NCBI RefSeq assembly: GCF_014649015.1 | Contig: NZ_BMSF01000005.1 | Coordinates: 361,163 to 425,162 of the forward strand | DNA from: Streptomyces narbonensis | Lineage (GTDB): Bacteria > Actinomycetota > Actinomycetes > Streptomycetales > Streptomycetaceae | Direction of reading: 5' to 3' | DNA: 64,000 nucleotides | In this document: in pieces, positions 52,362-61,318 of the stretch | How positions within the stretch are numbered: position 1 is the first letter of the stretch | Layout of the letters: each line of letters opens with the position of its first letter | Translations under genes and position numbers: made by a program | Notes under the pieces: generated by a model | What the model saw: the letters and a program-made list of their open reading frames with translations, nothing else | Database searches by the model: none | What the model was told of the DNA's origin: nothing

Positions 52362-54569
52362 TTAGAACGCGATCACGGGGTAGCTGTTGATCGGTACGTA
52401 GGAGATGGCGTCGACGCGCTCGAAGGGCGTCTTCCAGTTTCCGGTTCCCTTGGCGAAGTACACCATGTCACCTGCGGTGTACGACACCAGGTCCGGCCGC
52501 CCGTCGTGGTCGACGTCGCCCATCGCTGTGGGAGGGAAGCCGGCCCAGCCGCCGCCGATCCGGGTGCGGGGCGCGAACGTGCCGTCGCCCTTGCCGAGGT
52601 AGAGCCACAGCACGCCGGAGGCGTCGCGGGCGACGAGGTCGCCGGCCGGGCCGCCGCCGATGTTTCCGGTGGCGGCGAGCGCGTTGTACACGCCCCAGCC
52701 GCCGCCGATCCGCACGGCCTTCGAAAACGGAGCGGTGGCGGATCCGGTGCCCTTGTAGAGCCAGAGGACACCGGCCTTGTCGGTGGCGAGGAGGTCGGGG
52801 CGGCCGTCGCCGTCGAGGTCCGAACCGCCCGTCAGCTTGTCGTAGCCGCCCCAGCCTCCCCCCACCCGCACACGCGGCGCCAGGGCGCGCCCGGCGCCCT
52901 GGTGGAGCCACAGCACACCCGTCCTGTCCCGGGCGACGATGTCCGCGTACACGGAGCCCGCGACGTTCCCGGGGGCGATGAGGCGGTCGTACGTGTTCCA
53001 GCCGGTGCCGATCCGTACGGGATTCTCCTTCTGCCACTCCGGTCCCCACTGCGGGTCCACGTGGCTGTCGTACACCAGCAGGTCGCCGAGGCCGTTCCGC
53101 ACGAGCAGATCGGGGCTGCCGTTGTCGTTGAAGTCGTGCGGTGCGGGCTTGCGGACGACCTTGAGGGTGCCGGTGAGGACGAGGTCGGGACCGATGCCGT
53201 TGCGGGGTGTCGCCGTCAGCTTCCAGGTGTAGGCGCCGTTGTACGCGGTGACGGAGTCGGTGAAGAGGCCGTTCCAGTGCATCGTGTGGTGGACGTTGTC
53301 GGTGAGGTAGACGGGGGGCGTCGCCTTCTTGCCGGTCGCCGTGTGGACGAGCTCGATGCGCGCCTTCACCGCGATCCGGCTGAAGGCCCAGGCCAGGGGA
53401 GCGGGCCCGCCGGGCTGGTCGAAGTCGAGCGTCGCGGGGACGGTCTGGCTCACCAGCTCGAGCGTGGTGGGTTGGCCGGTGCTCGCCACGAGGGTGACGA
53501 GGGGCCGGGCGTCGCCGGCGCCGGGGGAGATCCGGTAGAGGCCCTCGCCGTGTTCGAGGGTCCCGCCCGTCGCCATCTGGGTCCCGTCGGGACCGGGAGT
53601 GGCGGTCCTCGCGTGCTCCAGGAGCTTGACCGTCTCACCGGTCGTCAGTGAGCGGGCCTTCAGGGCGTACTGGGTGTTCGGAGGGGAGACCGAGTAGGAC
53701 CCCGGCTTCCTGTACGTGAGCCAGTCGCCGACCAGCTGGATGGCGAAGGGGTCGGCGGTGCCCATGTCGTGGCGCACGGTCCTGGTGGTGCGCCTCGGGG
53801 TCACGGCCACCTTCGTCGTGGAGCCGGCCACCGTCTCGACCCAGGCGATGTGGGTGGCTGACAGGGCGACACGTTCCAGGGGGACGGCGGGTGTCCCGTA
53901 CTCCTCGACGACCGCGCGGTTCGCGATGTCCACGACGGCCACGCGGCTCCGCTTCACGCCGTCCACCGTCACCGAGTACGCGACCACGACGGTGTCGGGC
54001 GAGTCCACGGCGAGGGCGGTGATCACGGCGTCCGTGGGCAGGCCCGTCACGGTGTCGTCGACCAGGGCGCCCTGCTCCTCGCCGATGAGGTGGAGTTCCG
54101 TGCCCCCGGTCGCGGTGGCCTTCTTCATGACGAGGGTGGTGCCTGCCACCCCGGCGAGGGTGTGTCCGTCGCCCAGAGGGCGGACGTCGACCTCCAGCGG
54201 GTCGCCTCCCGCGCCCATGTCGGTCAGTTGGTAGACGCCGTTCCCGTCGGTCGTCGCCACGATGTCCGTCTGTCTGGCGCCCCTGTACGAGCCCGGCGGA
54301 AGCACCGTCGCGGCGCCGTCCGCGTACCGCGTCCACCGCCAGGTGAGTCGCTCGCCGCTCTGGGCGCTCAGGAAGCCGGTCGGACCGGCGCTGACCACCG
54401 AGGCGCCGACCGGGAACGGGACGGCGACGTCCTGCTCCGCCGCCGCCGTCGCCGCGAACGCGGTCGTCGGTGCGGAGGCCCCCGCCGTCCCGCAGGCCGT
54501 CATGGCGAGCCCGGAGGCCACGGCCGTGGCGACGGCCAGGCGGTACCGGTTGCTTCTCGTGCGGTTCAA
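52362..54569 (-). CDS. Exported FG-GAP/VCBS-repeat protein with FlgD-Ig-like domain (paralog B)
   Basis: 735 aa, starting at TTG 54569 (AAGGAAG upstream). The N-terminus has a signal with a lipobox-like LAMTAC, so it may be a lipoprotein. Residues about 40-390 form a beta-propeller-like N-domain (WRWTRYADGAATVLPPGSYR, TLEHGEGLYRIS). Residues about 390-490 are FlgD-Ig-like (NGAYTWKLTATPRNGIGPD). Residues about 495-720 hold FG-GAP repeats with Ca-binding DxDxDG motifs (SDLDGDGRPDLLATDKAGVL, GDVDHDGRPDLVSYTAGDM). It is 46 bp downstream of a paralog in the same operon. Likely a surface adhesin or scaffold; function unknown. Confidence 0.88.
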   Translation of the reverse strand: MNRTRSNRYRLAVATAVASGLAMTACGTAGASAPTTAFAATAAAEQDVAVPFPVGASVVSAGPTGFLSAQSGERLTWRWTRYADGAATVLPPGSYRGARQTDIVATTDGNGVYQLTDMGAGGDPLEVDVRPLGDGHTLAGVAGTTLVMKKATATGGTELHLIGEEQGALVDDTVTGLPTDAVITALAVDSPDTVVVAYSVTVDGVKRSRVAVVDIANRAVVEEYGTPAVPLERVALSATHIAWVETVAGSTTKVAVTPRRTTRTVRHDMGTADPFAIQLVGDWLTYRKPGSYSVSPPNTQYALKARSLTTGETVKLLEHARTATPGPDGTQMATGGTLEHGEGLYRISPGAGDARPLVTLVASTGQPTTLELVSQTVPATLDFDQPGGPAPLAWAFSRIAVKARIELVHTATGKKATPPVYLTDNVHHTMHWNGLFTDSVTAYNGAYTWKLTATPRNGIGPDLVLTGTLKVVRKPAPHDFNDNGSPDLLVRNGLGDLLVYDSHVDPQWGPEWQKENPVRIGTGWNTYDRLIAPGNVAGSVYADIVARDRTGVLWLHQGAGRALAPRVRVGGGWGGYDKLTGGSDLDGDGRPDLLATDKAGVLWLYKGTGSATAPFSKAVRIGGGWGVYNALAATGNIGGGPAGDLVARDASGVLWLYLGKGDGTFAPRTRIGGGWAGFPPTAMGDVDHDGRPDLVSYTAGDMVYFAKGTGNWKTPFERVDAISYVPINSYPVIAF

Positions 54570-54615
54570 GGTTCTGTTCTTCCTTCGGCTACGCAGGTCG
54601 GGGGGAGGGGACGGG

Positions 54616-56865
54616 TCAGAACAGCAGGGAGCCGTCGCTGACGAACCGCCGCGACGGGTCGATGTGCTCCGTCTTCGGGAAGGGGTTCCGCCAGTCGCCG
54701 CTGCCGGGGTGGAAGGAGAGGCTGCCGGTGTCGCCGCCGGTCACGTGGCGGACGACGAGGTCGGCACGGCCGTCGCGGTCGGCGTCGCCGACGGCGATCA
54801 GGTCGGTGTAGTAGCCCCAGTTGCCGCTGATCCGGGTCCGGGTGGCGAAGGTGCCGTCTCCCTTGCCGAGGTAGAGCCAGTCGACGCCGTTACCATCGCG
54901 GGCGATGAGGTCTCCGGCCGGGCCGCCGCCGATGTTCCCGGTGGCGGTGATCTTGTTGTAGATCCCCCAGCCGCCACCGACCTTCACGCGCGGCCGGAAG
55001 GGCGAGGTGGGGGAGCCCGTGCCCTTGTAGAGCCACAGGACGCCGGCCTTGTCGGCGGCCAGGAGATCGCGGCGGCCGTCGCCGCTGACGTCGAGGCCCG
55101 CGGTGAGGTGGTTGTAGATTCCCCAGCCGCCACCGACCCGCACCCGTGTCGCGAACGGGGCCGTGGGCTTGCCGGTGCCCGCGTACGACCACAGCACGCC
55201 GCTCCTGTCCCGGCCGAGCAGGTCGGCGTGCACGGTGCCGCTCAGGTTTCCGGGGGTGACGATCCGGTCGTACGTGTCCCATCCGGATCCGACGACGACC
55301 TCCGACAGGGTGTCCCTGCTGTGGCTGTTCAGGAACTGCCGGGCGTCGAAGACGGACAGCCGGCCGCCGCTGCGGAAGAGCAGATCGGGCGCGGTGCTGT
55401 TCGAGAAGTCGTGCGCCGCCGGCTTGCCGACGACCTTCAGCGTGCCCGTCCGCTCGGCCTTCGGGCCGATGCCGTTGGTCGGCTCCGACGTCAGCCGCCA
55501 GGTGTAGTCGCCGAGAGGGGCGGCCGTGCCGTCGTCGAGCAGACCGTCCCAGGTCTGGGCCGCGCCGCGGGTCGTGATGGTGATGATGGTCCGGCGCAGG
55601 CCCGTGGCCGTGTGTGTCAGCTCGATGGTCACTTTCCCCTGGTTGATGCCGGTGGCCTGCCAGGACAGCAGCGGGTCGCCGGCCGCCGTGGTCAGGTCGG
55701 CGGTCGCGGGGATGCTCACGCCGGTGACCGTGTACGCGAGGGGGCGGCCGGTGCTCGCCACGAGGGTGGCGGCCGGGGTCCCGTCCGGGCCGGTGGTGAC
55801 CCGGTAGAGGCCCTCGCCGTGTTCGAGGGTGGCGCCGTGGACGAGCAGCTCGCCGTCGCTGCCGGGCAGGATGCGCAGCGTGAGGTCGAGGAGCTTGACC
55901 GTCCGGCCGTCGGTCAGGGAGCGGGCCGTCAGGGCGTACAGGGGGTTGGGGTTGTACGACCCGATCCCGTCCTTGTCGGCGTACGTCACCCAGTCGTCGC
56001 CCAGGAACCCGAGCACCATCCGGACGCCCGAGCCGATCGGGACACGGGTGGACTCCTCCTGGCCGCGCCCGGCCACCCGGAGGGCCCTGGAGTCGCTGCC
56101 GGGGGCGTACGGCTCGGTCCAGGCCAGATGCGTGGCGGAAGCGGTCACGGTGGTGCTGCCGTCGGAGGCCGTGAGGACGCGGTCCTCCACGACCCGGGCG
56201 GTGGCGACGTCCACGACGGCGGCGCGCGAGGCCGTCTGCCCGGGGACCGAGTAGCGGATCACCAGGGTGCCGGGAGTGGTCACGAAGTGATCGACGTTCT
56301 GGGCGGCCGCCGGTATCCCGGCGACAAGGCGGTCCACGAGGGTGCCGTCCGGCTTGCCGACGAGATGGAAGTCGACACCGCCCGCCGCGCGCGGGACCCG
56401 CATGACGAGGGTCGTGCCGTGGAGCGAGGCGAGCGTGGCGGTCGCGCCCAGGGAGCTCGTGTCGATGACCGTGGGGGCGGCGCCCGTGGCCATGTCGTAC
56501 AGCGTGTACGTGCTGCCCTCGGTCTTCACGATCACGTCCGTGCCGAGGCCGCCCCGGTACGCGCCCGCGGGCAGGACGGTGCTGACGCCGTCCGCGTACC
56601 GAGTCCACCGTTGGACGGTCGCGCCGGTCGTGCCGTCCTTGTGCGAGGTCAGGAACCCCGTCGGTCCGTGGCCGATCACCAGGAAGTCCGGCAGGAGCGC
56701 GGCGACGCCCTCCTGTGCCGTGCTGCTCGCAGCGGCGGTCGTCGCCGTGGCCTCAGGGGTCGCGGCGGCCGTCCCGCCCGTCGTGAGCGTGCCTGCGCAG
56801 GCGGCGGCGAGTGCCACGGCGACGGCGGCGGTGAGGTGGCGGCGGGACGTACGTGCGTGGGACAA
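54616..56865 (-). CDS. Exported FG-GAP/VCBS-repeat protein with FlgD-Ig-like domain (paralog A)
   Basis: 749 aa from TTG 56865, preceded by GAGGGGG. A signal peptide (HLTAAVAVALAAACAGTLTT) also carries a Cys that could be lipidated. The layout is the same as the next gene: propeller-like N-domain (VQRWTRYADGVSTVLPAGAY, ATLEHGEGLYRVTTG), FlgD-Ig (LGDYTWRLTSEPTNGIGP), and FG-GAP repeats (LDVSGDGRRDLLAADKAGVL, GDADRDGRADLVVR). An intact gene and its tandem duplicate have diverged most in the N-domain. First gene of a two-gene operon. Confidence 0.88.
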   Translation of the reverse strand: MSHARTSRRHLTAAVAVALAAACAGTLTTGGTAAATPEATATTAAASSTAQEGVAALLPDFLVIGHGPTGFLTSHKDGTTGATVQRWTRYADGVSTVLPAGAYRGGLGTDVIVKTEGSTYTLYDMATGAAPTVIDTSSLGATATLASLHGTTLVMRVPRAAGGVDFHLVGKPDGTLVDRLVAGIPAAAQNVDHFVTTPGTLVIRYSVPGQTASRAAVVDVATARVVEDRVLTASDGSTTVTASATHLAWTEPYAPGSDSRALRVAGRGQEESTRVPIGSGVRMVLGFLGDDWVTYADKDGIGSYNPNPLYALTARSLTDGRTVKLLDLTLRILPGSDGELLVHGATLEHGEGLYRVTTGPDGTPAATLVASTGRPLAYTVTGVSIPATADLTTAAGDPLLSWQATGINQGKVTIELTHTATGLRRTIITITTRGAAQTWDGLLDDGTAAPLGDYTWRLTSEPTNGIGPKAERTGTLKVVGKPAAHDFSNSTAPDLLFRSGGRLSVFDARQFLNSHSRDTLSEVVVGSGWDTYDRIVTPGNLSGTVHADLLGRDRSGVLWSYAGTGKPTAPFATRVRVGGGWGIYNHLTAGLDVSGDGRRDLLAADKAGVLWLYKGTGSPTSPFRPRVKVGGGWGIYNKITATGNIGGGPAGDLIARDGNGVDWLYLGKGDGTFATRTRISGNWGYYTDLIAVGDADRDGRADLVVRHVTGGDTGSLSFHPGSGDWRNPFPKTEHIDPSRRFVSDGSLLF

Positions 56866-57374
56866 AGCGGAGTTCCCCCTCGGGCGCTGTGGGTGCGGCG
56901 GTGTACGCCGCACCCACATGACCTCCGCGGGCGTCGCAAGGTTGTACGCCTGGCCGGAACGTGTTCGGTCCGTCAGTTCCGCCAGGCCCGTCGCGTCCGT
57001 TACGACACGGACGTGAACTTCGTCCCCTCGCCCGCGAGTGGAGAAGTCGCCGGTGCCGTTGCCGCCCGGGCGCCGGCCGGCCGGTGGCGGCGACCGTCGA
57101 CGTGCGCGTGGTCATGGCCCGCTGAGGAGAACGGGCGTGTCAGAGGACCATCGCAAGAGATGTTCTCGTGGATGGCTTGGTTCACGTGAAGTAGCAGCGT
57201 TTGATCAGTGGTTTGGGCAGCAGTTGGCGATCGTCAATGCTGTAGACGCTCACGAGAAATGACGTCACCGTGTTGCAGTGCCGCCGGAGTGTGGCAGCGG
57301 CGGACCGCGCTCTTGATCATCGGTCGTGAGACTCCTGAGGTTCGGATGGCGTCGGTGAACCGGAAGGCCGAACC
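56866..57374. other. Promoter region of the FG-GAP pair; no other gene
   Basis: 509 bp between divergent starts. GAGGGGG for paralog A and GGAAGG for the HEAT gene are present. Short plus-strand frames around 57038-57262 have no homology. Confidence 0.45.
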
Positions 57375-58346
57375 ATGGACGATGAGCGCTGGGCCAGGTG
57401 GCCCGAGCCATGGGCAGGCACGGATGCTGACATGCGGACGGTCGTGCGCGCGATATCTCAGGAAGTCAAGGACGGATTCAAGTACGACGAGATCCCCTGG
57501 CAGCGGTTCCCGCACTTCTACGGACCGGGCGAGGAAGTTCCCGCTCGCCTCGCGACGCTCGCCTCCGGAGCCTCCGGCCGGGCCTTGGGCGAACTGTGGG
57601 AAAACCTCCACCATCAGGGCAGCACGATCGCGGTGGGAGCGTTGGCAGTACCGTTCCTGCTCCGGATCGCGGTCATCGGGCTTCCCGGGCTACGGGCGGA
57701 CACCCTGCGCCTGGTCGCCGAGATCGGGCGATGCCAGCACTTCGGGGACGGAACACGCGAGGGTCTTCTCCAAGTCACCGAGGATCCGCTGGAGGCGGAG
57801 GGCACCACGATGTGTCCGACGAACTGGACGATCCAGGCTGCCCGGGATGCCATCACGGGCGACCTGCGCCTGCTGTTTCCTCTCCTGTCCGACCCCGATC
57901 CCGATGTCCGCTCCGCGACCGCTTTCGTCCTGGCGGCGGCGACCAGCGAGATTCAGCGCGTCTCCTCACCCCTGCACCGCAGGCTGGCGGTGGAAGACGA
58001 TCCGATGGTCCGCGTGGGCTTGATCCTGGCGATCGCCCAGCTCGCCCGCGAACACCAGGATGAGAATGCTCCGTTGTGGGCGCGGGAGCTGTGGTCGGAT
58101 CCTGGCCGATCGCCCGAGATCCGCATCGGCGCCGGCCTCGCCTGGCTGTGCCTGGTCGGCGATCCCATCCCCGACGAGCTCCGAGCCCTCCTGACCGACC
58201 CGAGCACCGACCAATGCAGCGACCTGTTCCAGCGGGTACCGTGGCTCGAACCGGTTGACTTCTACGGCAGCGGGCTGCGCCGCTGCATCCACCAAATGCT
58301 CACGCAGGACGTCCCCTGCCGGCAGGATGGTCCTCCGCCCTTCTAG
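57375..58346 (+). CDS. HEAT-repeat-like protein
   Basis: A 323-aa helical protein from ATG 57375 (GGAAGG seven bases upstream). HEAT-type helix pairs are visible at DLRLLFPLLSDPDPDVRSAT, VEDDPMVRVGLILAIAQLAR and SPEIRIGAGLAWLCLVGDPI. The N-terminal 60 residues contain WPEPWAGTDADMRTVVRAIS. Such proteins are scaffolds without catalytic residues. There is no operon; the next sequence is a transposase relic. Confidence 0.8.
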   Translation: MDDERWARWPEPWAGTDADMRTVVRAISQEVKDGFKYDEIPWQRFPHFYGPGEEVPARLATLASGASGRALGELWENLHHQGSTIAVGALAVPFLLRIAVIGLPGLRADTLRLVAEIGRCQHFGDGTREGLLQVTEDPLEAEGTTMCPTNWTIQAARDAITGDLRLLFPLLSDPDPDVRSATAFVLAAATSEIQRVSSPLHRRLAVEDDPMVRVGLILAIAQLAREHQDENAPLWARELWSDPGRSPEIRIGAGLAWLCLVGDPIPDELRALLTDPSTDQCSDLFQRVPWLEPVDFYGSGLRRCIHQMLTQDVPCRQDGPPPF

Positions 58347-58440
58347 CGGAGGACCCTCAAGAGCTTCAGTGGTCAGCCAGCCTTGGCAGGTGCTCCGGTC
58401 CGTGCCCGGGTGTTCGCGAGGCGATAGGCGTCGGTACCGG

Positions 58441-58800
58441 TCTCGATGATCGTGCTGGTCGTCTCGGTTGATGTCTCTGAGGCTGGTGCGGCGGTTCATG
58501 CCCGTACGAGGTCGGGTGTTTCTGCAGGTTGCACGGGCTGCGGTCGGCTCGGTGAGTGGTGCCACAGCCGCTACATACGGCGCCTTGCCGACGGCACTCT
58601 CGTCGGTCGGCCTGTGCTCATCGACGTGTCCGTGCGCCGTCTGTACTGCGAAAACGCAGCATGCCCGAAGGTGACCTTCGCCGAACAGATACCGGGGCTG
58701 ACCACGCGCTACCAGCGACGGACACCGCAGTTGCAGCGCCTGGTGCAGGACGTTGGTGTGGTGCCGGCGGGTCGGGGCGGTGCCCGGATGGAGCCACCGG
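58441..58800 (+). pseudogene. N-terminal relic of ISL3-family transposase
   Basis: The plus frame reads GVSAGCTGCGRLGEWCHSRY, then RRLADGTLVGRPVLIDVSVR, LYCENAACPKVTFAEQIPGL and TTRYQRRTPQLQRLVQDVGV. This is the zinc-finger and HTH N-domain of ISL3 transposases (CPxCG...HSRYxRxLaDlP..gr.v.l.l.vRRfxCxxxxCxrxtFaE). The DDE core is absent; a core relic is at 37866-38215 in the same orientation. Confidence 0.8.
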
Positions 58801-58895
58801 AGCTCCGGTACGTCTTGTCGGCCCAGCACTTGAGGTCGGCTTCGGTGAGCGCCCCGGCGATGCCGTGCATACCGGACCCGAAGGCCGGTAGCCCC
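58780..58895 (-). pseudogene. Small relic of IS5-type transposase
   Basis: The minus strand reads HGIAGALTEADLKCWADKTY and RSSGGSIRAPP, the second-Asp region (aDKgYqGagg.vr.P) of IS5/IS112-like transposases. Joined to the end of the ISL3 relic on the other strand. Confidence 0.55.
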
Positions 58896-58924
58896 ACGCC
58901 GCACCGGCCCCGCCGTGCTGCTGG

Positions 58925-59428
58925 TTACGTGCCGGGGTGCTCCGGCAGGGTGAGCCAGTCCGGCCAGGAGATATCGCGGCCGATCAAGCGCGGCTGCTGG
59001 AACGGCCAGTCGGCGGCGATCCACTGCGGTACAAGCGTGTCGAGGGCCTGTTCGACCTCACTGTCCACCAGGTCGTCGACCACCCACCAGGAGATTTCGC
59101 CGTCCGCGCCGGCCTTTTCCGGTGGATCGATGTAGACGCAGCCGAGCAGAGCTGTCTCTGCCGTGTCGAACAGTGCGTAGTTGAAGGACTGGTGTGCGGC
59201 GATCTCTTTCTCGTGGCGCAGCAGGTCGGCCTGGTCGGCTTCGTAGGTCATGGTGGCCGCGGGCCAGCCCCAGGCCGGACCGAAGATGGTCCACAGCCGC
59301 TCGCGCGACCCCATCACCGCCGGATAGTCGAGCGGGGTGTCCGCCTCCCGGATCGGCCGCAGGTGATGACCACCGCCGGGCAGCGGTACCAGGACGGGGT
59401 GGACGAAGTCATCGGGAAGCCAGCTCAT
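58925..59428 (-). CDS. GNAT-family N-acetyltransferase
   Basis: A 167-aa protein from ATG 59428. It has GNAT-like beta strands LRPIREADTPLDYPAVMGS, NYALFDTAETALLGCVYIDP, and GEISWWVVDDLVDSEVEQAL. The middle part is where acetyl-CoA binds, although the Q/RxxGxG/A loop is not canonical. A family of GNAT-like actinobacterial proteins with WTIFGPAWGWP is similar. Substrate unknown. It converges with the IS relics. Confidence 0.75.
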   Translation of the reverse strand: MSWLPDDFVHPVLVPLPGGGHHLRPIREADTPLDYPAVMGSRERLWTIFGPAWGWPAATMTYEADQADLLRHEKEIAAHQSFNYALFDTAETALLGCVYIDPPEKAGADGEISWWVVDDLVDSEVEQALDTLVPQWIAADWPFQQPRLIGRDISWPDWLTLPEHPGT

Positions 59429-59502
59429 GGCGCCGACCGTAGCAGCGCACGTCCGCTCTCCTGAATTCAGGACTCCACGATGCAGGAGACACACGGGTGT
59501 AC

Positions 59503-59700
59503 ATGGCCACGGTCATCGACCCGCCACGCCGCTTCCACGTCTACCTCGCAGAGGACCTCGCCCACTGTGTCGGGGCGTGGGAAGGCCGCGTGAACGAGCA
59601 GGCTCCCCGAACGGCGACCTGGACCGAGGTGGTCAGGCCTTTCGTGTACGCCACCTGCACCCCCTCCGGCCGGAACGTCACCCCCGGCGGGCCGACTTGA
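59503..59700 (+). CDS. Small hypothetical protein
   Basis: 65 aa from ATG 59503 (GTG 59497 is an alternative). The text MATVIDPPRRFHVYLAEDLA and ATWTEVVRPFVYATCTPSG shows strong streptomycete codon bias and looks like a compact soluble domain. Its last 23 bases overlap the end of the convergent gene 59678-59914. No family recognised. Confidence 0.5.
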   Translation: MATVIDPPRRFHVYLAEDLAHCVGAWEGRVNEQAPRTATWTEVVRPFVYATCTPSGRNVTPGGPT

Positions 59701-59914
59701 ATGCGCGCAGCGTCACCCACAGCGCCGACCGGCCGCCCTCCAACTGCAGCGCCTCCACCACCTGCTCGCGCACGTGCAGCCACTGTGCGAGCGCGGCCCG
59801 CGTTCCTTCCCGTAGCGCGTACCACTCCACCTCCGGCAACGGGTCCAACGCTGCGACCGCCGCCAGGATCCTCTGCTGTACGGCTTCCGAGTGCTGCTGG
59901 GCGTGGCCGGACAT
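59678..59914 (-). CDS. Small hypothetical protein
   Basis: 78 aa from ATG 59914. Helical and charged: MSGHAQQHSEAVQQRILAAV, VEWYALREGTRAALAQWLHV, EALQLEGGRSALWVTLRAFK. Good codon bias. The ribosome site is weak. Overlaps tail-to-tail with the 59503 gene. Confidence 0.55.
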   Translation of the reverse strand: MSGHAQQHSEAVQQRILAAVAALDPLPEVEWYALREGTRAALAQWLHVREQVVEALQLEGGRSALWVTLRAFKSARRG

Positions 59915-60044
59915 CACTGGCCGCACTGCCGCCGGATGCCCCTCTACCGCCGCGGCGATCCCTTCCGTACGTTCCGCTGGCGCCCGCTGCTGCCGACGCC
60001 GCACCCTTACCGCTCGCCGTGCACGAGCTCGTTAGCATCTCCCC

Positions 60045-61010
60045 ATGGCGACTTTCGTGCACCTGACACCCGCCGCCTGTGCGGCGGGCATCCGGCGGAG
60101 CGGGATCAAGGCGCGGGGGGAGCGGCGGGGGGTCCACCTGTTCCCTGTTCTGGCCTCGTACGCGCTGACGCACCAGTGGCTGCGGGAGCTGGCCCGGCGG
60201 CCGGGGTCGCGGGGGATCGTTGCCGTGCAGGTGCGGCTGCCGGACGGGGAGCCTGTGGCCGTGGGGCGGTACGGGAGGAGCTTCGACGAGGTCACGGCGG
60301 CCGAATCGGTGCGGCACATAAGGGAGTTGGGGGACGGGGCACTCGGGTGGGAGGTGTTCCTGCCTCGGGCGATCACGCGGGACGAGGTGCGGCAGGTGCG
60401 GGCGGTGCGGCAGTTCGCCGGGTGGCGGTACTTCCCCGGGGCGCATGGGGTCACGCCGTGTGTCTGCGCGGGGTGCGTGCAGCCCGGCGCGTACGGGTCC
60501 CGGCGGCTGCGGGAGCGGCGGCCGCACCCGTTGGACGGGCCCGCGCCCGCCTCGCGCGTACTCCTCGCACGGCTGGAGCGGGCCGAGGCGCGGGCGGACA
60601 CGACCGCGTTGCGCGACACGCTCCAGTGGTACGGGCTCCGCCGGCGCGGCCCGGTGGAACGGCTCGCGCCACTCGCGGGCCACCCGGACGCCCGCGTCCG
60701 GCAGGGGCTCGCGCGGGCGGTGGCCCACTGGTCGACGCCGGGGGCGGACGAGCTGCTGCGGGAGCTGGCGGGCGACACCGTGACCGACGTACGGCAGACC
60801 GTTGCAGAGGCCGTCGCCTATCGGCGTACCGAAGCCGCCGCCGCCCTCCTCACGGCCCTCGGCCGCGACCCCTCTCCCGCCGTCCGCGACGCCGCCGTGG
60901 AAGGACTCGTCGAATGCAGGACACCTGCGGCGGAGGCCGTGCTCGCACTGCTCGCGGACGACCCCGACGCCACCGTACGCACGACCGTGGCTCTGCTCAC
61001 GGAGGAGTGA
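60045..61010 (+). CDS. HEAT-repeat protein with N-terminal possible ADP-ribosyltransferase-like domain
   Basis: 321 aa. Residues about 1-125 (MATFVHLTPAACAAGIRRSG, RGVHLFPVLASYALTHQWLR, RGIVAVQVRLPDGEPVAVGR) follow an H-x-T...I..xGI...G...hp pattern reminiscent of DUF4433/RNA 2'-phosphotransferase-type folds. That similarity is weak and inferred. A CxCxxC element sits at VTPCVCAGCVQ (about 145). Residues about 180-321 are HEAT repeats (PVERLAPLAGHPDARVRQGL, ELLRELAGDTVTDVRQTVAE, LTALGRDPSPAVRDAAVEGL). The start has no obvious Shine-Dalgarno. Confidence 0.75.
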   Translation: MATFVHLTPAACAAGIRRSGIKARGERRGVHLFPVLASYALTHQWLRELARRPGSRGIVAVQVRLPDGEPVAVGRYGRSFDEVTAAESVRHIRELGDGALGWEVFLPRAITRDEVRQVRAVRQFAGWRYFPGAHGVTPCVCAGCVQPGAYGSRRLRERRPHPLDGPAPASRVLLARLERAEARADTTALRDTLQWYGLRRRGPVERLAPLAGHPDARVRQGLARAVAHWSTPGADELLRELAGDTVTDVRQTVAEAVAYRRTEAAAALLTALGRDPSPAVRDAAVEGLVECRTPAAEAVLALLADDPDATVRTTVALLTEE

Positions 61011-61263
61011 GCAGGGCCAGCGCCGGACCGGCTGGGGCCGGCTCTGGGCACGGAGACCGGAGGCGAGGGTTCCCTCGGGGGAGACTGAGCCAGATATCCC
61101 GCATCCCGCGTTGAGATACCAAGGGCTGTCTGCCAGGGCGAACAGGAACGCCGCCGGCCAGCCGTTGGGGGTCGTGTTCGGCGCCCGGGTAGCCTCGTCC
61201 AGAAGCTGGGCACGCAGCTCCGTGCAGCTGGAGTCTTCGAGCGTCCTCAGACGGGAACGGGGC

Positions 61264-61318
61264 TGAGGTAAAACGGCAGCTCACGAAGTCTGCTCCCCGC
61301 ACCCGCGGGGATGGTCCC
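61264..61318 (+). CRISPR. Vestigial type I-E CRISPR: leader end plus one repeat
   Basis: Bases 61290-61318 (CTGCTCCCCGCACCCGCGGG...) are a 29-base type I-E-like repeat with the CCCCGC-N4-GCGGGG stem. They are preceded directly by 26 bases shared with 14674-14699. No further repeat occurs at 61-base spacing, and no cas gene is present. This resembles a leader-repeat junction with its array deleted. Confidence 0.55.

Noticed and set aside
54262..57189. A 975-codon plus-strand frame over the FG-GAP pair
   Set aside because: Antisense shadow of two clearly homologous exported proteins.
52362..61010. A secondary-metabolite gene cluster
   Set aside because: No synthase, cyclase, carrier or tailoring genes are visible anywhere in the window.
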